From the NCBI RefSeq assembly GCF_016894445.1, contig NZ_CP056775.1:1924001-1988000 (forward strand): DNA of 64,000 nt, read 5' to 3'. This DNA comes from Dyadobacter sandarakinus (GTDB lineage: Bacteria; Bacteroidota; Bacteroidia; Cytophagales; Spirosomataceae). Both the position numbers and the translations under genes were made by a program. Below, one piece after another: positions 28,830-36,804 of the stretch; position 1 is the stretch's first letter, and every line of letters begins with the position of its first letter. The notes under the pieces were generated by a model, which had not been told where the DNA came from, made no database searches, and saw nothing but the letters and a program-made list of their open reading frames with translations.

Positions 28830-29723
28830 TCAAACATCCCGCACGGCGCTGGGCGTAAGCTTGGTTTGTTTCCTGAAAAAATAGGCAAAATGGGCTGGCT
28901 GCGCGAAACCGAGGCAATAACTGATTTCGGACACATTCCAATCCGTATGCTTTAACAATGCGGTGGCTTCGGCGACGATGCGCTCGGCAATGTGGGCTGT
29001 CGTCGTCTTTCCGGTAGCCGTGCGGACAGCGCGGTTCAGGTGGTTTACATGCACGGAAAGCCTGTCGGCAAAATCTCCCGCTGACCGCATCCATATGCAT
29101 TGATCCTTGGATTGAATCGGAAGCTGGCTTTCAAGCAGCTTTATGAAAATCGAGGTAATCCGCGCATTGGTATCGGGATGTTGGTATAACTGCTCGTCAG
29201 GCATCATTTTCAATGCCAAATGGATGAGTTCGGACACATGGTTTCGTATCAGATCAAACCGGAAACGATAATCTGAATGAACCTCATTCAGCATTTTCTC
29301 AAACAGCGCGGCCACTTCCTGATCCTGCCTTTCATCCAAATGGTACACCGACTTATTCTCAGGCTCAAACATCCGCAGGTGACCGATGCCATTTCTCAGA
29401 TTTTCTATGAAAAAGGCTTCTTTAAAAATGCAAAAAAACCCGGTCGAGTCGGTATCCAGCCGTTCAAAACTGTAAGGCGTCGCAGGATTGAAAAACAGAA
29501 GCGTACTGCCATCGAACTCGATGCTCTTGGTTGCATAATGGCAGCGGTGCCTGCCTCGGATCAGCATAATCTTGTAGAAATCGTAGCGGGCATAGGGCAT
29601 GGTATGGGAAAGCCCATCGGAAAGATCCAGTCGAAAAACATTAAAGTCCCCCGCGCCTGGTTCCGGCGGTGCATCGTCGAATTTAAATGCGTAAAAGGCG
29701 TCCAGGGTTTGAGTTTTCAGCAT
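28830..29723 (-). CDS. AraC family transcriptional regulator
   Basis: 297 residues. The N-terminal half is a cupin-like sensing domain (YDFYKIMLIRGRHRCHYATKSIEFDGSTLLFFNPATPY trimmed here to its core RGRHRCHY and FFNPATPY). The C-terminal 100 residues carry the AraC helix-turn-helix pair, with FADRLSVHVNHLNRAVRTAT and VSEISYCLGFAQPAHFAYFF. It lies just upstream of the SDR gene in the same direction. A regulator-plus-oxidoreductase pair also occurs at 19167-21212. Confidence 0.92.
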   Translation of the reverse strand: MLKTQTLDAFYAFKFDDAPPEPGAGDFNVFRLDLSDGLSHTMPYARYDFYKIMLIRGRHRCHYATKSIEFDGSTLLFFNPATPYSFERLDTDSTGFFCIFKEAFFIENLRNGIGHLRMFEPENKSVYHLDERQDQEVAALFEKMLNEVHSDYRFRFDLIRNHVSELIHLALKMMPDEQLYQHPDTNARITSIFIKLLESQLPIQSKDQCIWMRSAGDFADRLSVHVNHLNRAVRTATGKTTTAHIAERIVAEATALLKHTDWNVSEISYCLGFAQPAHFAYFFRKQTKLTPSAVRDV

Positions 29724-29856
29724 ATTCTAGCTAGATATTCATCGCGTATCAGCAACAGCCTGCTATCTATTTTGGTGCCAGGTTAGCAACGTTCCAAAAT
29801 AACAGGTCCCTGGCAAGACGCAATCAATGTCCGAGTAACTGACATCGATTGTCGGT

Positions 29857-29948
29857 AAGATATCCGGGCACTTCCCGGGAGATTTATATAAATTGCTTTT
29901 TTTAACCAAACACCCTTTCCACATGGCACATACTACCTCCAATCCGAA
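29857..29948 (+). repeat. Leader repeat, source copy of 15028-15119
   Basis: Promoter/leader and first codons of the XRE gene, nearly identical over about 92 bp to 15028-15119. It contains a CCGGG-cactt-CCCGGG inverted repeat near 29864-29880 that might be an operator. Confidence 0.7.
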
Positions 29949-30348
29949 GATCCACGAAGGGCGCAACTTGAAGAGATTCAGGGAGCTTCTCGGCCTGAAA
30001 CAAGACGCAATGGCATTTGAGCTCGGCGAAGATTGGAACCAGCAAAAGATTTCGCTACTTGAACAGAGGGAAAAGATTGATAATGATATTTTAGAGCAGG
30101 TGGCGGCGATTCTGAAAATCCCGGCTGAGGCGATTCGGAATTTTGATGAAAATCAGGCAATCAATATTATTACCACTACTTTCAATGATCAAGCTGTCGG
30201 AAGCTCTGTGAATTACGGGACTATACAAAAGGATCCAATTGACAAGTTAATGCAGCTTCATGAGGAGAAGATTGCTTTGTATGAGCGGATGTTGAAGGAG
30301 AAGGATGAGATGATGGGGAGGTTGGAGCGGTTGATTGGGGGGAGGTGA
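29923..30348 (+). CDS. XRE family transcriptional regulator
   Basis: About 141 residues from the ATG at 29923 (a TTG at 29893 is less likely). The helix-turn-helix spans about 10-65 (GRNLKRFRELLGLKQDAMAFEL ... NQQKISLLEQREKID, shortened). A C-terminal helical, probably coiled-coil segment (DKLMQLHEEKIALYERMLKEK) suggests a dimer. Such small XRE proteins are frequent in mobile or plastic parts of Bacteroidota genomes. HigBA follows 68 bp downstream. A copy of its leader lies at 15028. Confidence 0.85.
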   Translation: MAHTTSNPKIHEGRNLKRFRELLGLKQDAMAFELGEDWNQQKISLLEQREKIDNDILEQVAAILKIPAEAIRNFDENQAINIITTTFNDQAVGSSVNYGTIQKDPIDKLMQLHEEKIALYERMLKEKDEMMGRLERLIGGR

Positions 30349-30381
30349 GGTAAAGATTTTAAACACACTATAAAAAATCCA

Positions 30382-30407
30382 GTGACACGTGACACGTTCC
30401 GTGTTAC
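30382..30407 (+). promoter_or_regulatory. Candidate HigA operator
   Basis: Direct repeat GTGACAC-GTGACAC followed by an inverted partner CGTGTTAC, overlapping a near-consensus -7 box (TACATTTA) and ending 9 nt before the higB start. Position and symmetry fit autorepression by the HigA antitoxin. Confidence 0.5.
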
Positions 30408-30416
30408 ATTTATGTT

Positions 30417-30695
30417 ATGATCGTAAGTTACCGACATAAAGGCTTGGAGCTTTACGCGACCAGGGGCGACCGTTCAAAGTTACAGCAACAGCATATTCCC
30501 AGAATAAAACTAATTTTGACCCGTTTAGATGCGGCAAATGCACCAGACAAAATGAATGAAGTAGGGTATCATTTTCACGCCCTAAAAGGGGATTTAAAAG
30601 GGTTTTATTCGGTCAGGGTATCAGGAAACTGGCGTATTATTTTTCGTTTTGTCGGGGAGAATGCCGCAGATGTTGATTTTGTAGATTATCACTAA
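30417..30695 (+). CDS. higB: HigB/RelE-type toxin
   Basis: 92 residues with the plasmid-maintenance-killer fold: HKGLELYATRGDRSKL at the start, LTRLDAANAPDKMN, FHALKGDLKGFYSVRVSGNWRIIFRF and a final DVDFVDYH. The RVSGNWRI(I/V)F segment is the family hallmark. It cleaves mRNA at the ribosome. The antitoxin gene follows after 14 nt, the toxin-first order typical of higBA. Confidence 0.93.
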   Translation: MIVSYRHKGLELYATRGDRSKLQQQHIPRIKLILTRLDAANAPDKMNEVGYHFHALKGDLKGFYSVRVSGNWRIIFRFVGENAADVDFVDYH

Positions 30696-30709
30696 ACAGG
30701 ACGACTATT

Positions 30710-31033
30710 ATGGCTTTATTTGATCCAGCCCATGCGGGCGAGCTTATTAGAGAAACCCTTGACGGGATTTATGAGGAAACGGGGCAAAAACTTACTGTTG
30801 AGCAGGTGGCCAAAATATTGGGAACAACCCGCAAAACGCTGTCTGCGATTATCAATGGAAAATCCGCGGTATCGCCAGAAATGGCAATTCGATTAGGTGC
30901 TGCATTCCCTAACACGGATGCCGAGTTTTGGTTAGCCGTACAGAAAAATTATGATCTTGCACAAGCGAGGAAGCGTGTGGATGCTTCTAAAATTCGTGCG
31001 ATTTGGGAGCCGAAGGTGTTGCAACCAGCCTAG
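30710..31033 (+). CDS. higA: HigA-type antitoxin (XRE)
   Basis: 107 residues of the HigA family. FDPAHAGELIRETLDG opens the protein, followed by the helix-turn-helix LTVEQVAKILGTTRKTLSAIINGKSAVSPEMAIRLGAAFP (core VAKILGTTRKTLSAIINGK). It neutralises HigB and represses the operon, probably at 30382-30407. The pair looks intact, unlike the PIN module 1.5 kb away. Confidence 0.93.
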   Translation: MALFDPAHAGELIRETLDGIYEETGQKLTVEQVAKILGTTRKTLSAIINGKSAVSPEMAIRLGAAFPNTDAEFWLAVQKNYDLAQARKRVDASKIRAIWEPKVLQPA

Positions 31034-31181
31034 TTGACACACTGAATATTAGGCATAGGAAAAGCTCTAATAATTGATTAAGAACGCCTCGCGCGAGCCG
31101 AGTAATAAATTTGATATCTTTCCTGCTACAAACAGGTAGGCACTCGGTTGCTAAGCCAAATTATTTGTTTGAATCAGCCTT

Positions 31182-31978
31182 ATGCCAATTAAAAGAACCC
31201 TCTATTTAAACGAATTTTCATTAGATAATATTCCAGCGTGGATTTGTCCAAGTTGTCAACGGGGAGTGTTGACAAACAACTGCAAGGAAGTTAAAACGCA
31301 CGAGACAGCGTCATCGAAGAGTGCCCACAGTCACGAAGCCTGGGAACCGGAGTGGATGGAAGGTTATTTCTCAGGATCATTAACTTGCAGCAATTCCACT
31401 TGTAATGAAAAATTGGGATTCTTGGGCACTATAGATGTATTGAACACAACTACTACGACGAAGACACCGGTGAGCCAAGATTTGACATTTATGAATTTCT
31501 CACTCCCACAACATTCAATCCTCCAATTCACATATTTCAGGTCAATGATGAAGTACCAGAGGCAATCCGTACGGAAATAATTAGTGCCTTCAATTTATAT
31601 TGGATGGATACTGCATCATGTGCAAATAAAGTTCGTGTTGTTGTCGAAAAAATGATGGATGACTTGAAAATTAAAAAAACATACACATCCTCAAGAAGCA
31701 GAAAATCTTATTCTCTCCATCAACGAATAGAGTTTTTTAAAACTAAATATCCTCAATTTGCTGACTCTGTGATGGCTATAAAGTGGATTGGAAACTCTGG
31801 AAGCCACAATAATGACCCGATAAATAAAAATGACATTTTAGACGCATTTGAGATTTTAAATTATGTATTGGCAGATTTATACGAAACTCATAAAAAGAGA
31901 ATTCATAGACTGACCAAAACTATTAACAAAAGGAAAAAACCGGTTGGCTTGCGGCTTAGTCGAAAACCTCCTTTCTGA
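31182..31978 (+). pseudogene. DUF4145-like protein gene with a frameshift
   Basis: Two frames make one protein of about 265 residues. The first carries a zinc-ribbon-like start (WICPSCQRGVLTNNC, then CSNSTCNE). After a shift between about 31430 and 31455 the second continues with YYDEDTGEPRFDIYEFLTP, FQVNDEVPEAIRTEI, and the DUF4145 core DTASCANKVRVVVEKMMDD ... SVMAIKWIGNSGSHNND. DUF4145 is common in defence and mobile-element genes, where it may bind RNA or act as an HEPN-like domain. A sequencing indel cannot be excluded. Confidence 0.8.
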
Positions 31979-31980
31979 AA

Positions 31981-32184
31981 ATGCTTTACCAAATACCTGC
32001 CTATGTATATCACGATGGTGAGCCAATTGATAAAGGTACTGAAACTGATATTTTTTATTCAGACCCACAAGTGTTAAATGCCATTAAAGAGGGTATTGAT
32101 CAGGTGAAGGTTGGAAAATCGACTTGCATTCGCGATCTCAAAATGTATGGACAAATTTCTTTGAGATTACTATTATTCACTTAA
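31981..32184 (+). CDS. Hypothetical protein
   Basis: 67 residues, starting 2 nt after the DUF4145 stop. The first 45 residues (YHDGEPIDKGTETDIFYSDP, VLNAIKEGIDQVKVGK) look coding. The tail SLRLLLFT looks like run-through, so the gene may be truncated. Family not recognised; an antitoxin-like small protein is only a guess. Confidence 0.4.
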   Translation: MLYQIPAYVYHDGEPIDKGTETDIFYSDPQVLNAIKEGIDQVKVGKSTCIRDLKMYGQISLRLLLFT

Positions 32185-32185
32185 C

Positions 32186-32350
32186 CTAAACCCCAATCAA
32201 CTCCACACCCAAAACCTCCTCAATCCGCACAATCGTCTCAATTGTAAAATTGCTATTCCCTTTCACCCGGGAATTCACAGTTTGAGGTGTTACCTGCAAC
32301 TTCTCCGATAAATCCTTCTGGCTCATGCCAAGCTTTCGCAATTGAGCGAA
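32186..32350 (-). pseudogene. Truncated XRE helix-turn-helix gene
   Basis: Minus-strand frame of about 54 codons: FAQLRKLGMSQKDLSEKLQV, TPQTVNSRVKGNSNFTIETI, then EEVLGVELIGV. This is a typical XRE domain. An upstream stop closes the frame just before the first helix and no ATG lies at the natural start; the ATG at 32326 would cut the domain. It is a 3' remnant between the DUF4145 and PIN genes, both also broken. Confidence 0.7.
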
Positions 32351-32462
32351 ATATTAATTGCGTAAATCTCGACTTTACGGCTGCGTTCGGATTTTCGGCT
32401 TGGCCAATTACATGATTTATATCATAATTGCGCAGTCCTAGTCTATGCCGATAAACCAAAAA

Positions 32463-32872
32463 TCACAGAATTGTAATCGTCAGCTGAGAAAACTTTTGAA
32501 TACGCTTGAAGTCGGATTTGTTGAAAGTGACTAACTCTGTACAGTGATCTTCGGCTATTGCTGTATGAATGCAATCACTGATGTTTTGAAAACCAACTGA
32601 TTTGGCTAGTTCAATGCCCCGCACCATTTGGCTCAAATCATATGGCGCCGGTTCTGATGGTAAAAAGGTGTTGAGCATTCGCTCGATGTTTTCTGGTTGT
32701 CGCCCCAACCGATGCAGGACGTAAGCCACCTCCTGCAGACAAAGCAATGAGACGAAAAAACGGTTATTATCTGTGGCGTCCTTGTAGCGTGCGTAAGCGA
32801 GCTTTCGTTTGTCCGTTCTTGCGAAATAAGCAAATGGATCAGAACATCTGTATCAAAATAGACTTTGTTCAT
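32463..32872 (-). pseudogene. PIN-domain toxin gene with a frameshift
   Basis: Start MNKVYFDTDVLIHLLI has the first catalytic Asp of a PIN ribonuclease. The frame is lost near 32805-32830. In the shifted frame the protein goes on with RKLAYARYKDATDNNRFF, LLCLQEVAYVLHRLG and ISDCIHTAIAEDHCTELVTF, NKSDF, which holds the C-terminal acidic residues. Intact length would be about 136. The stop-start overlap with the antitoxin gene (4 nt) shows a former VapBC-like pair. A sequencing indel is possible. Confidence 0.85.
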
Positions 32873-33120
32873 TCACCCAGCATTTCGTTTGCCAGGTCGG
32901 ACAAATTTAAATCAGCCGGGACACGCACACCTTTAAACAACTCTCGCAATTCAAGCGTTTTTTTATAAAGCTCTTTTTGGTCAACGGGGGCAACGATAGG
33001 CTCGTCATCAATGATGAATCGAAACGTCCGACTTCCAAACTTAGCTTTGGCGGTGGCGAGAATACGCTCAATCACTTGCGCGTTGATATTGGCGGGATTT
33101 ATCTGAAATGTTTGTTGCAT
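32869..33120 (-). CDS. Antitoxin partner of the PIN gene
   Basis: About 83 residues. The N-terminal half (QINPANINAQVIERILATAK) and the C-terminal neutralising tail rich in acidic and leucine residues (LKF/DLNLSDLANEMLGE type) fit Bacteroidetes antitoxins that precede PIN toxins. The ATG at 33120 is chosen over 33132 because the promoter at 33139-33169 would start transcription at about 33131. Its toxin is frameshifted, so it may now act alone. Confidence 0.75.
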   Translation of the reverse strand: MQQTFQINPANINAQVIERILATAKAKFGSRTFRFIIDDEPIVAPVDQKELYKKTLELRELFKGVRVPADLNLSDLANEMLGE

Positions 33121-33138
33121 GGCACTGATCATTTATTT

Positions 33139-33169
33139 CAAAAATATCATTTTTGCAGGAAAAACTCAA
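33139..33169 (-). promoter_or_regulatory. Promoter of the antitoxin-PIN operon
   Basis: On the minus strand TTG, a 20-nt spacer and TATTTTTG match the Bacteroidetes -33/-7 pattern. It decides the antitoxin start codon. Confidence 0.5.
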
Positions 33170-33300
33170 TACTACAATTGGATAAGCCAGTAATACCCTT
33201 TTCTATAATCCCTAGCTGACTCCTTGTACCTAAATATTACTGTTAGCATTCTCCTCACCCCTCTCATATCTTGCTAAACCTGACAAACGGAACGTTAATG

Positions 33301-34169
33301 AAAACCCTACCACAAAAACTCAGCTACATCTTCCTCCTTGCCGTTCCCGTCATGGTGACTGTGATGGCTTTCGTTTTTGGGCACCAATCCCATTGGGTTT
33401 ACCTGCCGAGGTGGTTCCTGAATATGCTGCTCATATCCCTGCCTGTGAGGACGCTGGGAGATGCAAAAAGTGAGACTGTTCGCGGCATCCCATGGCCCTT
33501 AATCCTGTCCTGGGTGCCAATCTCAGTCTTTGCCGGAATGGGGCCGCCGCCCGGAACTGCCGAGGGATGGGCAGTGCTGGCCTGGGGCAGCAATTGCGAT
33601 ACTGCATTCTGATCGTGAGCGGTTCGTTCACCACAGTCGGTTTTTTGAGAATGTATGATATGCTTAGAAGCGGCCCGGGTGTGCGTTTCGCAAAGGTCGG
33701 CAAGACGATGTTTGTAATAGCACTTCCCCTTTTCATCGCAAACATGATCTACTGGGGATTTTTTCTGACGAATGTATTTGTGAAATATTCCCAACCAGGG
33801 GCGCCCGCCAAGCCCGACTGGCTTCAAACAGTATCCACCGCCTTCACAGCTGTAAGAATGATTGAAGTAACATTGATCTACTTAGTCACAGCAGTGTTCG
33901 CTTATGCGTTAAGCAGAGCTGGCCATCTCAGTCGTCTTGCAAGTTCTGTTTACATTTTCTTCTGTTACTTGGGCGCGCTATTAAATCTACTACCCGCCAA
34001 CCTCGCAGCGCCGCTTGCCATTGCCAACTATGTGTCCTATATCCCGGCTATCACCTTGCTTATGCCATATTGGATAGGGGTTATTTTCTTAACAAGGCAA
34101 AACTTTGAGAATATTGAACGTTTTGGTATAGCAGAGACAAAAAAAAACCTGCAACTATTTGATTTGTAG
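33301..34169 (+). pseudogene. Integral membrane protein gene with a frameshift
   Basis: The frame from ATG 33301 (KTLPQKLSYIFLLAVPVMV) carries about three membrane helices to residue 97. The protein goes on in another frame after about 33590 (LRYCILIVSGSFTTVGFLRM) with four or five more helices to 34169. Together about 290 residues and seven to eight helices. I do not recognise the family. The break is a single-base shift in a GC-rich stretch, so it is either a pseudogene or a sequencing error. Confidence 0.7.
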
Positions 34170-34327
34170 GTTCCTGATGCTTTTTGTTATTCTTGAAGTG
34201 ATGCCGCTGGGATTATACTTTTTGAGGTAACAAATTACTTATTAATTACCTGTATCCTGTCAAATCTTTTACTCACCTTGTCACTCACCAAATTGTGGTG
34301 ACAGGCTTGCAATTCAGGTAAAGATAG
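34141..34327. repeat. Imperfect direct repeat, left copy
   Basis: Matches 36469-36652 in order: an AACCTGCAA hairpin, ATGCTTTTTGTT, TTCTTGAAGTGATGCCG, GGATTATAC, AGGTAAC, TTACTCAC and CACTCACCAA. On the minus strand both copies keep the short frame LVS(D/E)xVSKRF(D/E)R. The pair brackets a secreted protein, a DUF416 gene and an integrase remnant. Confidence 0.75.
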
Positions 34328-34334
34328 GAAAATG

Positions 34335-35039
34335 TTAATTCGCCCTGCGCACTTTTCGAGAAGCATTTTTGCTATTGCACACGACGGCAATACCACCAGT
34401 ATGATAACAGCCCTTGGGAAGTCCTTCTATAAACGCAGCCCATTTTTCGCGCATTCCTAACGTTGTTTCTGTGAAGGCTTCAAATTCAGTAATTAATTTA
34501 GCCTCTGGCACTGCAACCTGAAAGTTTGGCGACCAGTAATACTTCACACTATACCTTAATGGACTTGCGAATTCTAGTGACACGCTATAACCATCTGTTC
34601 CTTGTTTCCAGCCTTTAATTTTTTTTTGAGCCGGAATATCGAAAAGCGCGATATCTATCGCTCGCTCGTAAATTCGCTTTGCTACAATTGTGTCAATGGC
34701 AAGATGCTTAGTCAAAATCTTTTCCTCTTTTCCTGGATTCAAGTATGCGTTCGGATCATACTTAGATGTGTAACTTATCAGTTTACCAAGATATGTATTC
34801 TCACCGCCACTCCATATTTCGACTAACTGATTTTTACACCAGAAGCGAAAGCGAAGTTTGTCTTTTGAATTCATTAAATCTTCCAGCCCAATTTTGGCGA
34901 CCTCGGCCTTAAACCAGCTGAATGTCGCAGTGGTGTCTATAATCTTTCCTGATGACATTTCTAATGACGTTTTCTGTGCCATTGCCGCAATACATACTGC
35001 AAGCAGCAGGAACATAGTAAAGGGTATTTTCAATCTCAT
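34335..35039 (-). CDS. Secreted hypothetical protein
   Basis: 234 residues with a clear signal peptide (FTMFLLLAVCIAAMAQ). The mature part is mixed alpha/beta and mentions no known motif; two cysteines near the C-terminus (GCYHTGGIAVVCNS) may form a disulfide. The basic end KNASRKVRRAN is unusual. It lies just inside the left 185-bp repeat, on the same strand as the integrase remnant, so it may be cargo of a lost element. Confidence 0.65.
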   Translation of the reverse strand: MRLKIPFTMFLLLAVCIAAMAQKTSLEMSSGKIIDTTATFSWFKAEVAKIGLEDLMNSKDKLRFRFWCKNQLVEIWSGGENTYLGKLISYTSKYDPNAYLNPGKEEKILTKHLAIDTIVAKRIYERAIDIALFDIPAQKKIKGWKQGTDGYSVSLEFASPLRYSVKYYWSPNFQVAVPEAKLITEFEAFTETTLGMREKWAAFIEGLPKGCYHTGGIAVVCNSKNASRKVRRAN

Positions 35040-35425
35040 GCAAGGCCAGTTTAGGGAGAACTTCTATAAATATCAGCGATTAATAATTGCTATGCAATTC
35101 GTTACACTACGTTACTTAATAGACGTAACAAAAGCTATTATCGCGAAGCGCATTTTTACATTCTCTATCTGTCATTCTCAGAATATTTATAAAAATCTCC
35201 CGCCAGCCACTTCGGAGCGTTTGGGCGGGCCAGATTAGTTTGTAACACAAACTGACATCTGGCCCATTGCGGTTAAGAGGCAATCATTAGAATTCTCACA
35301 ATTAATAAGCCTATTTGGAAGGAATAAGAAAAGTGATAAGACGATGGTATATGCTTCCTAATAGTTCAAAGATATTATTGTAGATTTCGCGTGTTTACAT
35401 TGAAGCAGCCTGCACTAGAATAGAT
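35040..35425. other. Intergenic region with a large hairpin
   Basis: About 385 bp without a gene between divergent genes. Besides the palindrome at 35227-35265, a second smaller inverted repeat (CCCGCC near 35202, GGGCGGG at 35223-35229) precedes it. No RNA gene was recognised. Confidence 0.4.
35227..35265. repeat. Two-part palindrome
   Basis: GGGCCAGAT (35227-35235) pairs with ATCTGGCCC (35257-35265), and inside it AGTTTGT (35237-35243) pairs with ACAAACT (35247-35253). This gives 16 base pairs around a 3-nt loop, with no T run. It is not a usual terminator. Confidence 0.75.
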
Positions 35426-36013
35426 ATGGATACTTTTCAAATAGACATACGAACCGCCCTAGGTACATTATCCAAGAAGGGCCAGTTACTATTCAGCGCT
35501 ATAACGTGCGTCCATCTTTATCCAAACTATGAGTTCTTTGCCAAGACTTTCAATTGGGGTAGCCCTCAGGTAATCCAACAAGCAATTGATGAAATTTTTA
35601 TAATTCTTAAAGAGGACAATCCGTACTCTGCGCGGCAAGTTCAGGATTTGATCGATGCTGTTGACTTGGTCATTCCCGACACAGAAGATTTCCCAGATAT
35701 TGCTTGTTCTCAGGCATTAGATGCTGGCACTGCCGTTTCATACACTCTCGAATATATAAAATCGCAGGATTTAGAATCGGTCGTCAATGTGGCAGTATGC
35801 GCTAGGGATACAGTCGATATGTTTATTCAGGTGCGCGATGATTTTAATAGCAATGATCCATTGTGCGAATCTCGTATTGAATCAGACTATTTAATGGTGC
35901 GGGAGAAAAATCGGCAGGAGCTATTAATAAAGCAAATCGCTATTTTAAAGCTTAACATAGTAGATGACGAGCTGATCAAAAGCCTACTACCACGAAGACC
36001 CATTATCGAGTAA
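35426..36013 (+). CDS. DUF416 (YjaG-like) protein
   Basis: 195 residues matching the YjaG/DUF416 pattern: LFSAITCVHLYPNYEFFAKTFNWG near the start, VIPDTEDFPDIACSQALDAGTAVSYTLEYI in the middle and a helical C-terminus. YjaG is about the same length; function unknown. Lower GC than the flanking thi or trk genes and a place between integrase-linked repeats suggest transfer. Confidence 0.75.
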   Translation: MDTFQIDIRTALGTLSKKGQLLFSAITCVHLYPNYEFFAKTFNWGSPQVIQQAIDEIFIILKEDNPYSARQVQDLIDAVDLVIPDTEDFPDIACSQALDAGTAVSYTLEYIKSQDLESVVNVAVCARDTVDMFIQVRDDFNSNDPLCESRIESDYLMVREKNRQELLIKQIAILKLNIVDDELIKSLLPRRPIIE

Positions 36014-36040
36014 TCTTGCTTTTAAATTTCGTCCTTGTTT

Positions 36041-36097
36041 CACCTTCTCTCTCGCGATCCGCTCTAACAAATCGGAGGGGTCGTGAGAGAGAAGGTG
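36041..36097. repeat. Long hairpin between convergent genes
   Basis: The arm CACCTTCTCTCTCGCGATCC (36041-36060) pairs with 36079-36097 (GGTCGTGAGAGAGAAGGTG) with one or two mismatches. It lies between the DUF416 stop and the integrase remnant and could stop transcription from both sides or be a small palindromic element. Confidence 0.7.
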
Positions 36098-36102
36098 CGG
36101 CG

Positions 36103-36443
36103 CTAACCTTCCGTGCCCGATCGTTTGGAAAGCTGCCCCTTCAAAGCCTGCATATACTCGCTAACCTTGTATCCAGAATCTTCCCAAAAATCTGCGTAGT
36201 GCGAATGTTCGTATGCCCAAGCATTTTAGAAACAGTCTCAATCGGCACACCATTTTGCAGCGTTACGGTTGTGGCCAAGGTATGCCTGGCAACCTGTGAA
36301 TTGAGAATCTTAGTAATCCCACAGATTACGAAAATCTCTTTCAGATAATCATTCATCTTTTGATTACTCGATACAGGCAGCACCAACCCGCAACTCGCAA
36401 ACAGAATGGTCTCTTTGTATTTGTCAATAGTTTGAAGGCTTTA
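36103..36443 (-). pseudogene. Tyrosine recombinase C-terminal remnant
   Basis: Minus-strand remnant of about 110 codons of a phage-type integrase. It keeps the box with ARHTLATTVTLQNGVPI and MLGHTNIRTTQIFGK. The nucleophile Tyr (usually TTQIYAK) is Phe. After KILD the frame shifts, and the natural tail KVSEYMQALKGQLSKRSG continues in another frame to 36103. The N-terminal 300 residues are missing. The enzyme is dead three times over. Confidence 0.85.
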
Positions 36444-36468
36444 GTAGCAACAGTATATCGGCAAAGAA

Positions 36469-36652
36469 AAAAGCCTGCAATCGTTTGATTCGCAGGCTTT
36501 TAATGCTTTTTGTTTTTTCTTGAAGTGATGCCGTCAGGATTATACCTATTTAGGTAACCTCCTATTAATCAAAGTTTTATAGCCTTTCAAATCTCTTACT
36601 CACGTATTCACTCACCAACTAGCTTAACTAGCATGCAATTACATCAAAGATA
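36469..36652. repeat. Imperfect direct repeat, right copy
   Basis: Right copy of the 185-bp repeat described at 34141-34327. It begins with a perfect hairpin, AAAAGCCTGC (36469-36478) and GCAGGCTTTT (36492-36501), and lies just behind the broken 5' edge of the integrase remnant. Confidence 0.75.
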
Positions 36653-36804
36653 ATGATGTTTAAATCTGTGTGCTTGCTTATTGGACATAATGTTAATTAT
36701 ACAACAACGTGTATTACACTGAAATAGCCTTACAATAACACTGCATTTATCAAGATAAATGGGTTAATTGTTACCAAGAAAACTATTGAGTCAGCAATTA
36801 AAGA

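Noticed and set aside
33399..33827. Minus-strand frames opposite the membrane-protein gene.
   Set aside because: Antisense shadows; the plus strand shows continuous membrane helices on both sides of the frameshift.
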